Assembly: GCF_002377945.1 (NCBI RefSeq)
Contig: NZ_DFQV01000031.1
Location: 1-63,421, forward strand
DNA: 63,421 nucleotides
DNA from: Psychrobacter sp. UBA3480
GTDB lineage: Bacteria > Pseudomonadota > Gammaproteobacteria > Pseudomonadales > Moraxellaceae
Direction of reading: 5' to 3'
This document shows, one piece after another, positions 1 to 7,700 of the stretch (the stretch's first letter is position 1; the number at the start of each line of letters is the position of its first letter). The position numbers and the translations under genes were made by a program. The notes beneath the pieces are model-generated. The model made no database searches, had not been told where the DNA came from, and saw only the letters and a program-made list of their open reading frames with translations.

Positions 1-82
1 CAGTACCCTACCAACCCGTCGCTTCAAAGTTGATTTGGACTTCATCGAACTGATACACCAAGCCATCTACTGAGACTCCCCA
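1..82 (-). pseudogene. possible continuation of copB beyond a premature stop
   Basis: Reading straight through the TAA at 83-85 in the same frame gives about 25 further codons (W-G-V-S-V-D-G-L-V-Y-Q-F-D-E-V-Q and on to T-G-W) before a second in-frame TAG near base 8, followed by G-T. CopB proteins carry an N-terminal Met/His-rich region and then a beta-barrel domain that begins with a hydrophobic D-Q-L-E-like strand and a W-I-G-D/K-like turn. The short run seen here resembles that junction. This suggests a copB gene with nonsense changes, but the window ends too soon to see the barrel. Confidence 0.35.
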
Positions 83-622
83 TTAGTGCATCCTACCCAT
101 CATCCTTGGCTTACCATCCTGCCCGTAGGGAACCCCATTTGAATAGTCTGGACTGCGAGCATCGGCTGGTGGCTGCCCACCTTGCATACCAGACATATCC
201 ATGCCACTATGATCCATATCAGACATATCACCTGACATATCCATGCCACTATGATCCATATCAGACATATCACCTGACATATCCATACCGCTATGATCCA
301 TACCAGACATATCGCCCGACATATCCATGCCACTGTGATCCATATCAGACATATCCATGCTGCTGTGATCCATATCAGACATATCCATGCTGCTGTGATC
401 CATATCAGACATATCGCCCGACATGTCCATACCACTGTGATCCATACCAGACATATCGCCTGACATGTCCATGCCGCTATGATCCATACCAGACATATCG
501 CCTGACATATCCATGTCACTGTGATCCATACCAGACATCTCAGCAGCTGTTGCAAAAGAGGATGTGAGCAAGACTAGCGATGACAAACCAATGAATGGCA
601 GATTTTTCTTAAATATTTTCAT
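83..622 (-). CDS. copB: CopB-type copper-binding repeat protein, probably truncated
   Basis: A secreted 179-residue protein with a signal peptide at about residues 1-27 (T-A-A before E-M-S). Nine tandem M-D-H-S-x-M-D-M-S units of 10 or 14 residues occupy residues 32-145. The tail is rich in Gly, Pro and Asp and ends M-M-G-R-M-H. Met/His repeats of this type bind copper in the N-terminal part of the outer-membrane protein CopB. Full CopB proteins are about 300 residues or longer, so the barrel is missing here; the frame stays recognisable past the stop. The start at 622 is chosen because GAGG lies 6 nt upstream; longer starts run back into copA. It is the last gene of the copA-copB pair, 25 nt after the copA stop. 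It could alternatively be a free-standing periplasmic copper sponge. Confidence 0.65.
   Translation of the reverse strand: MKIFKKNLPFIGLSSLVLLTSSFATAAEMSGMDHSDMDMSGDMSGMDHSGMDMSGDMSGMDHSGMDMSGDMSDMDHSSMDMSDMDHSSMDMSDMDHSGMDMSGDMSGMDHSGMDMSGDMSDMDHSGMDMSGDMSDMDHSGMDMSGMQGGQPPADARSPDYSNGVPYGQDGKPRMMGRMH
188..529 (-). repeat. tandem repeat encoding nine Met-Asp-His-Ser copper-binding units
   Basis: In-frame degenerate tandem repeat with 42-nt units (14 residues) and shorter 30-nt units. The unit order is 14,14,14,10,10,14,14,14,10 residues. Variation sits mainly at the fifth residue of the unit (D, G or S) and the last residue (G or D). Such arrays expand and contract by slippage, so unit number probably varies between strains. 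Confidence 0.9.
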
Positions 623-647
623 AATAAGCCTCATATTTGAAGGTTTG

Positions 648-2348
648 TTAAACAACGGCAACTTCTCTGAACATACCGGCTTCCATGTGATAAAGCAGAT
701 GGCAATGCCACGCCCATCGTCCAAACTCACCCGTCACATCAAAGCTAATCTTTTGCGCAGGTTGCACCACAATCGTATGTTTACGTACCTGAAAGTCTCC
801 AGATGGCGTGCGCAAATCACTCCACATACCATGCAAATGCATCGGATGGTTCATCATCGTGTCATTGACTAAGGTAATGCGTACACGCTCGTTAGGCTTA
901 ATATTGACAGGGGTTGCATCCTTAAACATGACACCATCTAAGGCCCAAATATAGCGCTCCATGTTACCCGTTAAATGTAGCTCGATCTCTCGGGTAGGCT
1001 TACGCTGCTCCGCAAATATGGCCTCATCGACAGAGCGTAATTGATCATAAGTCAAAACCTTTCTATCAATCTCACGCAGATTGATACCGGGGTCATCGAG
1101 GTTCATACGTGGACTGTCGACACGCATATCAGATTTAAAGTCATACTCGGTCTTAGCGTGCTTTGCTTTGTAACCTTTATCACCCATCGCACCCATCATA
1201 TCGGCCATGGTTAGCCATTCGATCTTATCCATAGCAGGTATTGCAGCACGAGCGCCTTTTTTGGTTGCAAGCGTGGTCGCGACATAGCCCGAACGGTCTA
1301 TATTTTGGGCAAATATCGTATGCGCATCTTTGGTCGGAGTGACGATGACATCATAGGTCTCAGCTACGCCAATACGGAAATCATCAATCGCAACGGGTGC
1401 GACATCATTTCCATCCGTTGATACGACGGTCATTTTGAGACCCGGTATACGCACATCAAATATCGTCTGTGCTGAGGCGTTGATAAAGCGTAGTTTGACG
1501 GGCTGTCCCGCTTTCACTAGCTGTGTCCAATTGGCGGCTGTGGTCTTACCATTCATCAGATACGTAAAAGTTTTTTCACCAGACAAATCGGTGAAATCCG
1601 TTGGCATCATGCGCATCTTATTCCACATTTTGCGCTTATCATGAGCGGCTTCTAGATCTGTTGCTGCGATATCAGACAATAGTTTTTTGAAGTCTGGCAA
1701 GTGGTAGTTATCAAAGTCAGCACGCTGCTTTAAAAGTTTTAAGAGATTGTGTGGATCGCGGTGTGTCCAGTCACTAAGCACAATAACGTGGTCTTCCTCG
1801 ATTGGATGACGCTCACGGCCTTTTGGCTCAATGACGATAGCGCCGAGCATTCCTGTTTGCTCTTGGAACCCACTATGAGAGTGATACCAATAGGTGCCTG
1901 ATTGCACCAGTTTGAATGTATAAGTAAAGGTACTGTTCGCAGGAATACCATCAAAGCTGATACCTGGCACACCGTCCATCTCAAATGGGACGAGCAGACC
2001 ATGCCAATGAATAGAGGTCGACTCATCCATCTGGTTATGAACACGGATAGTTACTGTATCGCCTTCACGCATCTTTAGCGTTGGTGCTGGCAATGAGTCA
2101 TTAATCAGCGTCGCCATGCTCTTTTTACCGTTCACAATAGCGGACTGTTTACTGACGTATAAGTCAAACTCTGTACCGGTTAGAATGGGTACGATATGGT
2201 CAGCTTTATCACTGTTGACGGCTACATTTTGTTGCCCTTTATCGAGTGCACTATTGGCAATAGACGGCAGCGTAGATAGCATGGATGCCCCTAACAAAGT
2301 AGAAGACCCTGTCAAAAAACGCCTGCGATTGAACATATTCTTGTTCAT
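648..2348 (-). CDS. copA: CopA multicopper oxidase, copper resistance
   Basis: Periplasmic multicopper oxidase of the CopA/PcoA resistance family, 566 residues. The N-terminus has a twin-arginine signal (R-R-R-F-L-T-G around residue 8), so it is exported folded by Tat. All four copper motifs are visible: H-W-H-G near residue 113, H-S-H near 155, H-P-M-H-L-H-G near 502, and the C-terminal H-C-H-L-L-Y-H-M-E-A-G-M near 547, which gives the type 1 site with an axial Met. A short Met-rich stretch (M-A-D-M-M-G-A-M) near 380 may hold extra copper. Family members oxidise Cu(I) in the periplasm. The gene lies directly upstream of the CopB-like gene and downstream of a DUF411 gene on the same strand. 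The start ATG at 2348 has an AGGT element about 10 nt upstream. Confidence 0.95.
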   Translation of the reverse strand: MNKNMFNRRRFLTGSSTLLGASMLSTLPSIANSALDKGQQNVAVNSDKADHIVPILTGTEFDLYVSKQSAIVNGKKSMATLINDSLPAPTLKMREGDTVTIRVHNQMDESTSIHWHGLLVPFEMDGVPGISFDGIPANSTFTYTFKLVQSGTYWYHSHSGFQEQTGMLGAIVIEPKGRERHPIEEDHVIVLSDWTHRDPHNLLKLLKQRADFDNYHLPDFKKLLSDIAATDLEAAHDKRKMWNKMRMMPTDFTDLSGEKTFTYLMNGKTTAANWTQLVKAGQPVKLRFINASAQTIFDVRIPGLKMTVVSTDGNDVAPVAIDDFRIGVAETYDVIVTPTKDAHTIFAQNIDRSGYVATTLATKKGARAAIPAMDKIEWLTMADMMGAMGDKGYKAKHAKTEYDFKSDMRVDSPRMNLDDPGINLREIDRKVLTYDQLRSVDEAIFAEQRKPTREIELHLTGNMERYIWALDGVMFKDATPVNIKPNERVRITLVNDTMMNHPMHLHGMWSDLRTPSGDFQVRKHTIVVQPAQKISFDVTGEFGRWAWHCHLLYHMEAGMFREVAVV

Positions 2349-2446
2349 AATAATTTACCTAACTTAATCCGTGAAATGGGAGTTGAGTTCATATAACTGT
2401 TGGCTCATTAATAGAACAGAATGAGCTATGTAATGTTTTAATCAAA

Positions 2447-3094
2447 CTAGATTTGCTGCTGCGGTGAGTCAATGGTTGCATAAATGGCTGTTGAGCCATC
2501 TTTGTTAAGCTGCATCACTTTATATGGCATAAATTTATCCTGGTATTCCATACCAGGGCTACCAACTGGCATACCAGGTACGGCAAGTCCAATGGCATCA
2601 CTTGGCGGATTCTTTAGAAACTGCGCCATGTGCTTAGCAGGGACATGGCCTTCAAAGACAAAGCCATCGGTAGTAACGGTAGTATGGCAAGAGCGCATTT
2701 GCTGCGGTACGCCATAACGATCTTTAAACAAAGACACGTCGGCAACATCATGGGTAGCTGCGCTTAACCCATTGTCTTCTGCGTGGCCGACCCACTCTTT
2801 ACAGCAACCACAATTGGCATCTTTATAGACGGTGGCTGACACATTTCGCAAAATAGTTGATTGGGTATCTGAATGAGCACTGACAGGTATTATTTCGGCT
2901 TGTGGTTGCTCTATTAGCGCGGTTTTTTGCGTAGCGGTAGTTGGCTCAGTCGCTGGTTTTGAGTCAGCAGTAGTCGCGTTAGGTTGACTACAAGCGGCTA
3001 TCGTTAACGATAATGGCAATACCACGATCGCCGAGAGCACACGGCCAGATATCAGATTATGTTCATTAATAAATCTATTGGTATAGCGTCTCAT
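2447..3094 (-). CDS. DUF411 metal-binding lipoprotein
   Basis: A 215-residue putative lipoprotein. An N-terminal hydrophobic segment ends in I-A-A-C (Cys at about 35), and a Ser/Thr/Pro-rich linker follows. The DUF411 domain starts near residue 85 with A-N-C-G-C-C-K-E-W and continues with M-R-S-C-H-T and V-P-G-M-P-V-G-S-P-G-M. DUF411 proteins are found in copper and silver resistance loci and are thought to bind metal through the C-x-C-C cluster; the exact role is unproven. The start at 3094 has AGGAG 7 nt upstream. It sits between the cytochrome c gene and copA on the same strand, with about 100-140 nt gaps, consistent with co-regulation. Confidence 0.88.
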   Translation of the reverse strand: MRRYTNRFINEHNLISGRVLSAIVVLPLSLTIAACSQPNATTADSKPATEPTTATQKTALIEQPQAEIIPVSAHSDTQSTILRNVSATVYKDANCGCCKEWVGHAEDNGLSAATHDVADVSLFKDRYGVPQQMRSCHTTVTTDGFVFEGHVPAKHMAQFLKNPPSDAIGLAVPGMPVGSPGMEYQDKFMPYKVMQLNKDGSTAIYATIDSPQQQI

Positions 3095-3233
3095 AAAACC
3101 ACTCCTGAGCGTCTATCTGACGATCACATTTATAAAAATTAAAGCCGTAACACTGACCAAAGTAGTACTGGTAAAGCTTAAAACTCAAATCGCAAAAGGC
3201 AGCACTATTAAGCACTGCATCTTTTACGAAAAA

Positions 3234-3827
3234 TCAATGTTGCATTCCGGATCCATCACCTGACATATCCATCTCACCATCAAATGACATGCCCAACATA
3301 TCATCGTCTATCCTAGTGGTTAGCATGGTGTACTGGTTTTCATTCAATTCAGGTAACGATCTGATAAAAGCGACCATTGCCCACATTCTATCATCATCGT
3401 GCGAAGCGCCCCATGCGGGCATACCTGATGCCATAATACCGTGTTTAATGGCCCAAAAGGCTTGCTGAGCACCGGCATCTGTTTTATAGCGTTCCACCAA
3501 TTCAGTATTGGTAAAATTGGGCGGCTTTGGATATAAACTTGCACTAAAATCAGTACTTTCTACCCCAGGAGATAAGTGACAGCCTGCACACATATCTTTA
3601 TAGTCTGCCCCGCCCGAGCTGATCATTTCTGTCTTTTCTAGGTTTGGAACCGCAATGTCCTTACTAGCATTTGCTATTGAACGCGTACGTGCCGCTTCTA
3701 AAAAATTGTAAACCAGCGGACTATGGGCTTGATCAGCACCGATATTTATCACGCCACTGGTCACCACAATAAAAATGCCCACAATAGCGACAAAGACAGT
3801 AAGCAGTACTCCTAGTAAAAACTTCAT
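3234..3827 (-). CDS. membrane-anchored class I cytochrome c
   Basis: A 197-residue protein with an N-terminal membrane anchor (residues about 4-26). It has one haem-attachment motif, C-A-G-C-H, near residue 81, and a likely axial Met in I-M-A-S-G-M-P-A-W-G near 134, all typical of mono-haem cytochrome c. The last 20 residues carry M-D-M-S-G-D-G-S-G-M-Q-H, very like the CopB repeat of this locus and not part of the cytochrome fold. Its setting suggests electron transfer connected to copper oxidation or a metal-binding role. That is inference. The start has AGGA about 8 nt upstream. Confidence 0.88.
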   Translation of the reverse strand: MKFLLGVLLTVFVAIVGIFIVVTSGVINIGADQAHSPLVYNFLEAARTRSIANASKDIAVPNLEKTEMISSGGADYKDMCAGCHLSPGVESTDFSASLYPKPPNFTNTELVERYKTDAGAQQAFWAIKHGIMASGMPAWGASHDDDRMWAMVAFIRSLPELNENQYTMLTTRIDDDMLGMSFDGEMDMSGDGSGMQH

Positions 3828-3917
3828 AGGTTTGTCCTAAAAATCCATTTTTGTTAATACCCAATTACTGCTCGACAAAACCATCTAACAATAATATTGA
3901 ATTTCTACGATCAATGT

Positions 3918-4196
3918 CTAAGAATCACTTTTACTAGTAACACAGTGCTTTTGGTACATCGCTTTCATTTTTCCCATGTTGGTCATCATAGCTTTCATAG
4001 CAGGATCCTTCATATCCATTTTACTATGATCCATTTTGCCCATCATTTGCATGTGCTTTTCCATTTTTTCACAATTCATCTGATCTTTTTCAGCATGCAT
4101 TTTTGGGTCATGTGCCAAAGCAGAGGTTGAAACAACTAAGGCTATAGCAGTTGCTACGATTGATTTAGACAGTGGTATTGATTTGAATAGTGACAT
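3918..4196 (-). CDS. small secreted Met/His-rich protein, putative copper binder
   Basis: A 92-residue protein with a clear signal peptide (cleavage expected after S-A-L-A, residue about 28). The mature part of roughly 64 residues is packed with Met, Lys and His (M-H-A-E-K, C-E-K-M-E-K-H-M-Q-M-M, K-M-D-H-S-K-M-D-M) and has two Cys. No named family was recognised. The composition and position, between a cytochrome c and another small secreted protein in a copper cluster, suggest a periplasmic Cu(I) buffer or chaperone. AAGGAT lies about 6 nt before the start. Confidence 0.8.
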   Translation of the reverse strand: MSLFKSIPLSKSIVATAIALVVSTSALAHDPKMHAEKDQMNCEKMEKHMQMMGKMDHSKMDMKDPAMKAMMTNMGKMKAMYQKHCVTSKSDS

Positions 4197-4283
4197 GGTA
4201 AATCCTTATTTTATTTGGTATGAAGTCGAAAAACTTTAAAATATTAAGTTACTTTAAAGCATACTTTATTGATTCTGACAGAG

Positions 4284-4318
4284 AGATGACAGCAAGATTA
4301 CAATTCTGTCATCTTGCT
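4284..4318. promoter_or_regulatory. two overlapping inverted repeats between the small copper-locus genes
   Basis: One 9-bp inverted repeat pairs 4284-4292 (AGATGACAG) with 4306-4314. A second of 8 bp pairs 4291-4298 (AGCAAGAT) with 4311-4318. The arms overlap, so only one stem can form fully at a time. The site lies in the 176-bp gap between the two small secreted-protein genes. It could be an operator with TGACAG half-sites or an RNA switch or terminator; no U-tract follows. Confidence 0.4.
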
Positions 4319-4372
4319 ATTTATGGTTTTTAATATTGTCATCAATCCTTTAGTATGACATCAGAGCTGATA

Positions 4373-4657
4373 TTACTTATCGCTACCATATTTGTTAATG
4401 AAGTATTTTTCAGACTGTAGATGTTGATCTTTGTGTTCAATCTCACAAGCCACTCTAGCATCGATATAGCTTTTCATTTGGGCGCTAGAAAGCTGAGCAT
4501 CGTTATGATCCAAATTTTTTGCAAAGTCAGTAACAGCGTCGCAGTTATTGATGATTGAAGTACTTAGATCAGTAGTATGCGCATTAGCAGTAGTAATACC
4601 TATAAGTACAGATACCGATAGCAATACTACTTTTTTGAATGAACCGTGAATTTTCAT
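4373..4657 (-). CDS. small secreted protein of unknown function
   Basis: A 94-residue protein with a signal peptide (cleavage after T-A-N-A, residue about 26) and a mature part with two Cys (N-N-C-D-A and V-A-C-E), several His, and a predicted helical character. No family was recognised. It is the first gene of the minus-strand copper block, closest to the putative CusR-type operator and divergent from the response regulator, so it is likely copper-induced. GAGG stands about 8 nt upstream of the start. Confidence 0.75.
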   Translation of the reverse strand: MKIHGSFKKVVLLSVSVLIGITTANAHTTDLSTSIINNCDAVTDFAKNLDHNDAQLSSAQMKSYIDARVACEIEHKDQHLQSEKYFINKYGSDK

Positions 4658-4799
4658 ATAAAACCTCTTTTGTAAGTTATTAGGCGTTTAAATTGATTAC
4701 CTGTGAAAATAATTCGTAGTAGCTAGATATTAGGAACGAGCAACTATGTTTCATTCATATAGATTAGCAAATGAAGACTGACAATCTGATTACGAGTAC

Positions 4800-4815
4800 A
4801 TGACATTTTTGTCAG
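4800..4815. promoter_or_regulatory. CusR/CopR-type operator palindrome
   Basis: TGACA-TTTT-TGTCA at 4801-4814 is a perfect 5-bp inverted repeat with a 4-nt spacer, flanked on the left by A. The E. coli CusR box has the same half-sites and spacing (ATGACAAnnTTGTCAT). A further half-site, TTTTTGTCAT, follows at about 4826-4835. It lies about 70 nt upstream of the response-regulator start and about 140 nt from the divergent copper genes, where a shared copper-responsive operator would be expected. Confidence 0.6.
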
Positions 4816-4884
4816 TTACAAAACGTTTTTGTCATCTATATTGATTAGGATGTCAAATAATCATAATCGTGTTGAGGGGTTACT

Positions 4885-5604
4885 ATGAAAATACTACTGG
4901 TAGAAGATGAGTTGAAACTAGGCGAGTATATAAAAAAAGGCTTAACGGAAGCTGGTTTTATTGTTGATCATCACCTAACAGGCCTAGATGGCTATCATGC
5001 ATTGATGACAGAAGAGTTTAGCGTGATCCTAATGGATGTGATGCTGCCTGATGTTAGCGGCTTTGAGCTGGTGCGCAATTACCGAGCAGCGGGTAAGCAA
5101 ACACCTGTGCTCTTTCTAACGGCAAAAGATGACTTAAGCGATAAGATAAAAGGAATTGAGATTGGAGGCGATGATTATTTGACTAAGCCTTTTGCGTTTG
5201 CAGAATTGATCGTCAGAATAAAGAGTCTGTTACGACGCGCCAATCAAGCCGATTATCAAAGTACGATCCTGCAAATAGCAGATCTCAAGATGGATATTGC
5301 CAAGCGCACGGTACATAGAGGCGGCAAGCCTATTAAGCTCACGGCAAAAGAATTTTCCTTACTACAGTTTTTATTAGAGCGCCGAGGTGAAGTGCTACCA
5401 CGTACCGTGATCGCCTCCCAAGTATGGGATGTGAATTTTGATAACGATACCAATGTGATTGATGTGGCGATAAGGCGTCTGCGTATAAAAATAGACGATG
5501 GTCATGAGGCAAAGCTCATTCATACTGTGCGTGGAATGGGCTATCGCTTAGAGGCGCTGGCTACTGAGGTCCAAAGTGATGCGGACGGAGACGATTCTAA
5601 ATAG
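4885..5604 (+). CDS. heavy-metal response regulator, CusR/CopR-like (OmpR family)
   Basis: A 239-residue response regulator. The receiver domain (about 1-120) has the acidic pair E7/D8, the phospho-acceptor D51 in L-M-D-V-M-L-P-D, and a T-K-P-F Lys near 104. The OmpR/PhoB-type winged-helix DNA-binding domain follows (about 128-228, ending V-R-G-M-G-Y-R-L). Overall it most resembles the CusR/CopR/PcoR copper-sensing subfamily. It is divergent from the copper genes and overlaps the kinase gene downstream, so the two are translationally coupled. GAGGGG lies 5 nt before the start. Confidence 0.93.
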   Translation: MKILLVEDELKLGEYIKKGLTEAGFIVDHHLTGLDGYHALMTEEFSVILMDVMLPDVSGFELVRNYRAAGKQTPVLFLTAKDDLSDKIKGIEIGGDDYLTKPFAFAELIVRIKSLLRRANQADYQSTILQIADLKMDIAKRTVHRGGKPIKLTAKEFSLLQFLLERRGEVLPRTVIASQVWDVNFDNDTNVIDVAIRRLRIKIDDGHEAKLIHTVRGMGYRLEALATEVQSDADGDDSK

Positions 5605-7075
5605 CATGAACCATACACTCAGAAACCGGCGCTGGTCACTGCTATGGCGAACGATTTCCTTATTGACAGTCTTCGTTATTATCTCTCAGGTCATCATCTA
5701 TGCGTGGGTGCAGCGCTCTGTGAGTGGACACTTTGAGCAAATGGACTCAGAGATTATCACCCATGCAGCTTTTAATCTGCGTAAACGCATGGTTAGTGTT
5801 AACGAGCCCATAGAACCATTCACAGTGTCAAAGTCCCAATCACTCATTGATGACAATCACTTGCATTCCTCTTGGCTGGATTATGATTTAAAAACCTTAG
5901 TAGCAGATAAAAAAGGCAAGTTATTATCCAGTGACCCCAGTAGTTTCATTCATAGTTTGCCAGCCGATTTTAGTTTGTTATCACTATGGCAGGAACATCA
6001 CGATCAGCAGTTTATGATCAAGATAAACAATAGGCATTACCGAGCCATTATTATTCCAAATCAAGAGATTTTGGCGTTTATTGCCCTACCTACCAATGTG
6101 CATCATCAATATCTTATCCAGTTTAATCGCCAGCTGAGCTTGATACTCACAGCCATCACCTTGTTGTTGGTTTCAGTAGCGGCATTAAGTGTGTATTGGG
6201 GGTTTGCGCCTCTGGCCACTATCGTCCAAAAAATGAAAGGCATAAACCTGCAAAGGTTAGACGAAAGAGTATCGGTTGGCGATATGCCGTTAGAGCTGCG
6301 ACCACTAGCAGAGTCTTATAATTCGATGATGGTCAAGCTTGAAAGTAACTTTGAGTCTTTGTCTCGGTTTTCAGACAATATCGCTCATGAGCTACGTACG
6401 CCAATAGCGACGCTGAGTACACAAACGCAGGTCATGTTAACTAAGCCAAGAGAAGGCGACGAATACATTGAGCAGCTACATCATCAGCATGACACGTTAG
6501 AGCAGCTGTCGGCCATGATAAACAATATGCTGCTACTGGCAAAAACCCAAAAAGGATTAAGTGACTCGCAAATCAGTCACGTGGATACGGATAGTTTAAT
6601 CACCAAGCTTGTTGATTACTATGAAATGATTGCAGAAGATCGAGGGATAACTTTTGAGAAATCAGGTGATTTTGAAATGGTGTTGGGTGATGAAGGCTTA
6701 TTGCAACGGCTGTTTGCCAACCTGATATCAAATGCCATTTATTATGCAGCTAGTGATAGTACTATCATGATATCCGCTACCATCCTCACCTCAACCACCT
6801 CACTTAATGTGACTAAAGACGAGGTTCGACCCTCAAAGCAGCAACGGTTAAGGATAACGATGACCAATCGTTTAGACAAACCATTAGATCAGAAAGAGGC
6901 TGATAAATTATTCGAGCGATTCTATCGTCATGATAAGACTAGTCATAAGTACGCAGGTACAGGATTGGGATTGTCTATCGTGCAGGCCATCGCTAATGCC
7001 CATAAAGGTAAAGTCAGTATTACTATCAAAGATGAGTGTTTTTTTGAGGTTACTGTAGGATTATTGATGGCTTAA
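5579..7075 (+). CDS. heavy-metal sensor histidine kinase, CusS/CopS-like
   Basis: A 498-residue membrane kinase. Two transmembrane segments (about 20-42 and 180-205) flank a periplasmic sensor of about 140 residues. HAMP, then HisKA with F-S-D-N-I-A-H-E-L-R-T-P (phospho-accepting His about 270) and HATPase with N-L-I-S-N-A and G-T-G-L-G-L-S-I-V complete the protein. It belongs with copper/silver sensor kinases by neighbourhood. The start at 5579 (26-nt overlap with the regulator) is chosen because GAGG lies 9 nt upstream. GTG 5576 and ATG 5606 are alternatives; the last has no well-placed ribosome site. Confidence 0.92.
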   Translation: MRTETILNSMNHTLRNRRWSLLWRTISLLTVFVIISQVIIYAWVQRSVSGHFEQMDSEIITHAAFNLRKRMVSVNEPIEPFTVSKSQSLIDDNHLHSSWLDYDLKTLVADKKGKLLSSDPSSFIHSLPADFSLLSLWQEHHDQQFMIKINNRHYRAIIIPNQEILAFIALPTNVHHQYLIQFNRQLSLILTAITLLLVSVAALSVYWGFAPLATIVQKMKGINLQRLDERVSVGDMPLELRPLAESYNSMMVKLESNFESLSRFSDNIAHELRTPIATLSTQTQVMLTKPREGDEYIEQLHHQHDTLEQLSAMINNMLLLAKTQKGLSDSQISHVDTDSLITKLVDYYEMIAEDRGITFEKSGDFEMVLGDEGLLQRLFANLISNAIYYAASDSTIMISATILTSTTSLNVTKDEVRPSKQQRLRITMTNRLDKPLDQKEADKLFERFYRHDKTSHKYAGTGLGLSIVQAIANAHKGKVSITIKDECFFEVTVGLLMA

Positions 7076-7518
7076 CAAGGTAAATCAAAAGAAGATAAAC
7101 TCAAAACGTTGTTGTCAAAAACTCAATATCAGAGTATTTGCAAGTGTAGTCCAGAACCGTTTCTTCAATGCATTCGAAAAATCGTTAAGATCTAAACTAC
7201 GGCTGAAATACCTGACTATTTTTTCGAAATTATAGCAGCCCATTTCTACAGTAATTTATTCCAATATTACTTTGATGAGTTAATAATTCGCTTAATCAGT
7301 AATTTCTGAAAAAGTTAAGTATAAAATACGTACATTAATACTATAAAAAATGATTGAATTCTATACTTAACTAGTGACCAAAATTGATATCAATGTTGCT
7401 ATAAAATACTTTAAAATACGCTAAACGTCATGGCATAAAATTCTTCCTATCCCTTTATTTATAACGTATAGTAGGTTTATATACATCAAAGTCATTTAAC
7501 GAAATATGGTGGTTCTAG
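7076..7518. other. AT-rich gene-free stretch at the island end
   Basis: About 440 bp between the kinase stop and the tRNA fragment. No coding frame with plausible start, ribosome site and composition was found, and no terminator with a clear U-tract. It probably is the terminal non-coding part of the integrated copper block. Confidence 0.5.
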
Positions 7519-7564
7519 CCTCCGAAGCCGAGGGTCGTGGGTTCGATTCCCGCCGAGCGCACCA
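7519..7564 (+). repeat. 3' fragment of tRNA-Arg(CCG), probable integration attachment site
   Basis: The sequence carries the 3' half of a tRNA. It includes an anticodon loop C-T-C-C-G-A-A (anticodon CCG), a 5-bp T-stem 7537-7541 / 7549-7553 around TTCGATT, the acceptor 3' strand CGAGCGC (7554-7560), discriminator A and an encoded CCA at 7562-7564. The matching 5' acceptor GCGCTCG and a D-arm are absent upstream, so this is not an intact tRNA. Integrases that use tRNA 3' ends leave such a fragment at the far end of the island. Here that places the chromosome to the right and the island (copper genes) to the left. Confidence 0.75.
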
Positions 7565-7700
7565 ATCATATTGTCTATAACCTCGCTCCATCACTTCCTC
7601 AGTACTATCTTAAACTACCTATAATAATTAAACCTACATATCAAAATGTTTGCGGTTTTTCTGTGCTTGTATATTTCTAGTGCTCTCAGCTATATAGAAC

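Noticed and set aside
188..529. Regular repeats that could suggest a CRISPR array
   Set aside because: Repeats are in frame, degenerate and encode Met/His units; there are no unique spacers or Cas genes.
106..567. 153-codon plus-strand frame rich in Tyr and His, opposite the CopB repeats
   Set aside because: Mirror of the tandem repeat on the other strand; no ribosome site or protein-like content.
7501..7564. Complete tRNA-Arg gene
   Set aside because: The 5' acceptor strand and D-arm are missing and the anticodon stem pairs poorly; only the 3' half is real.
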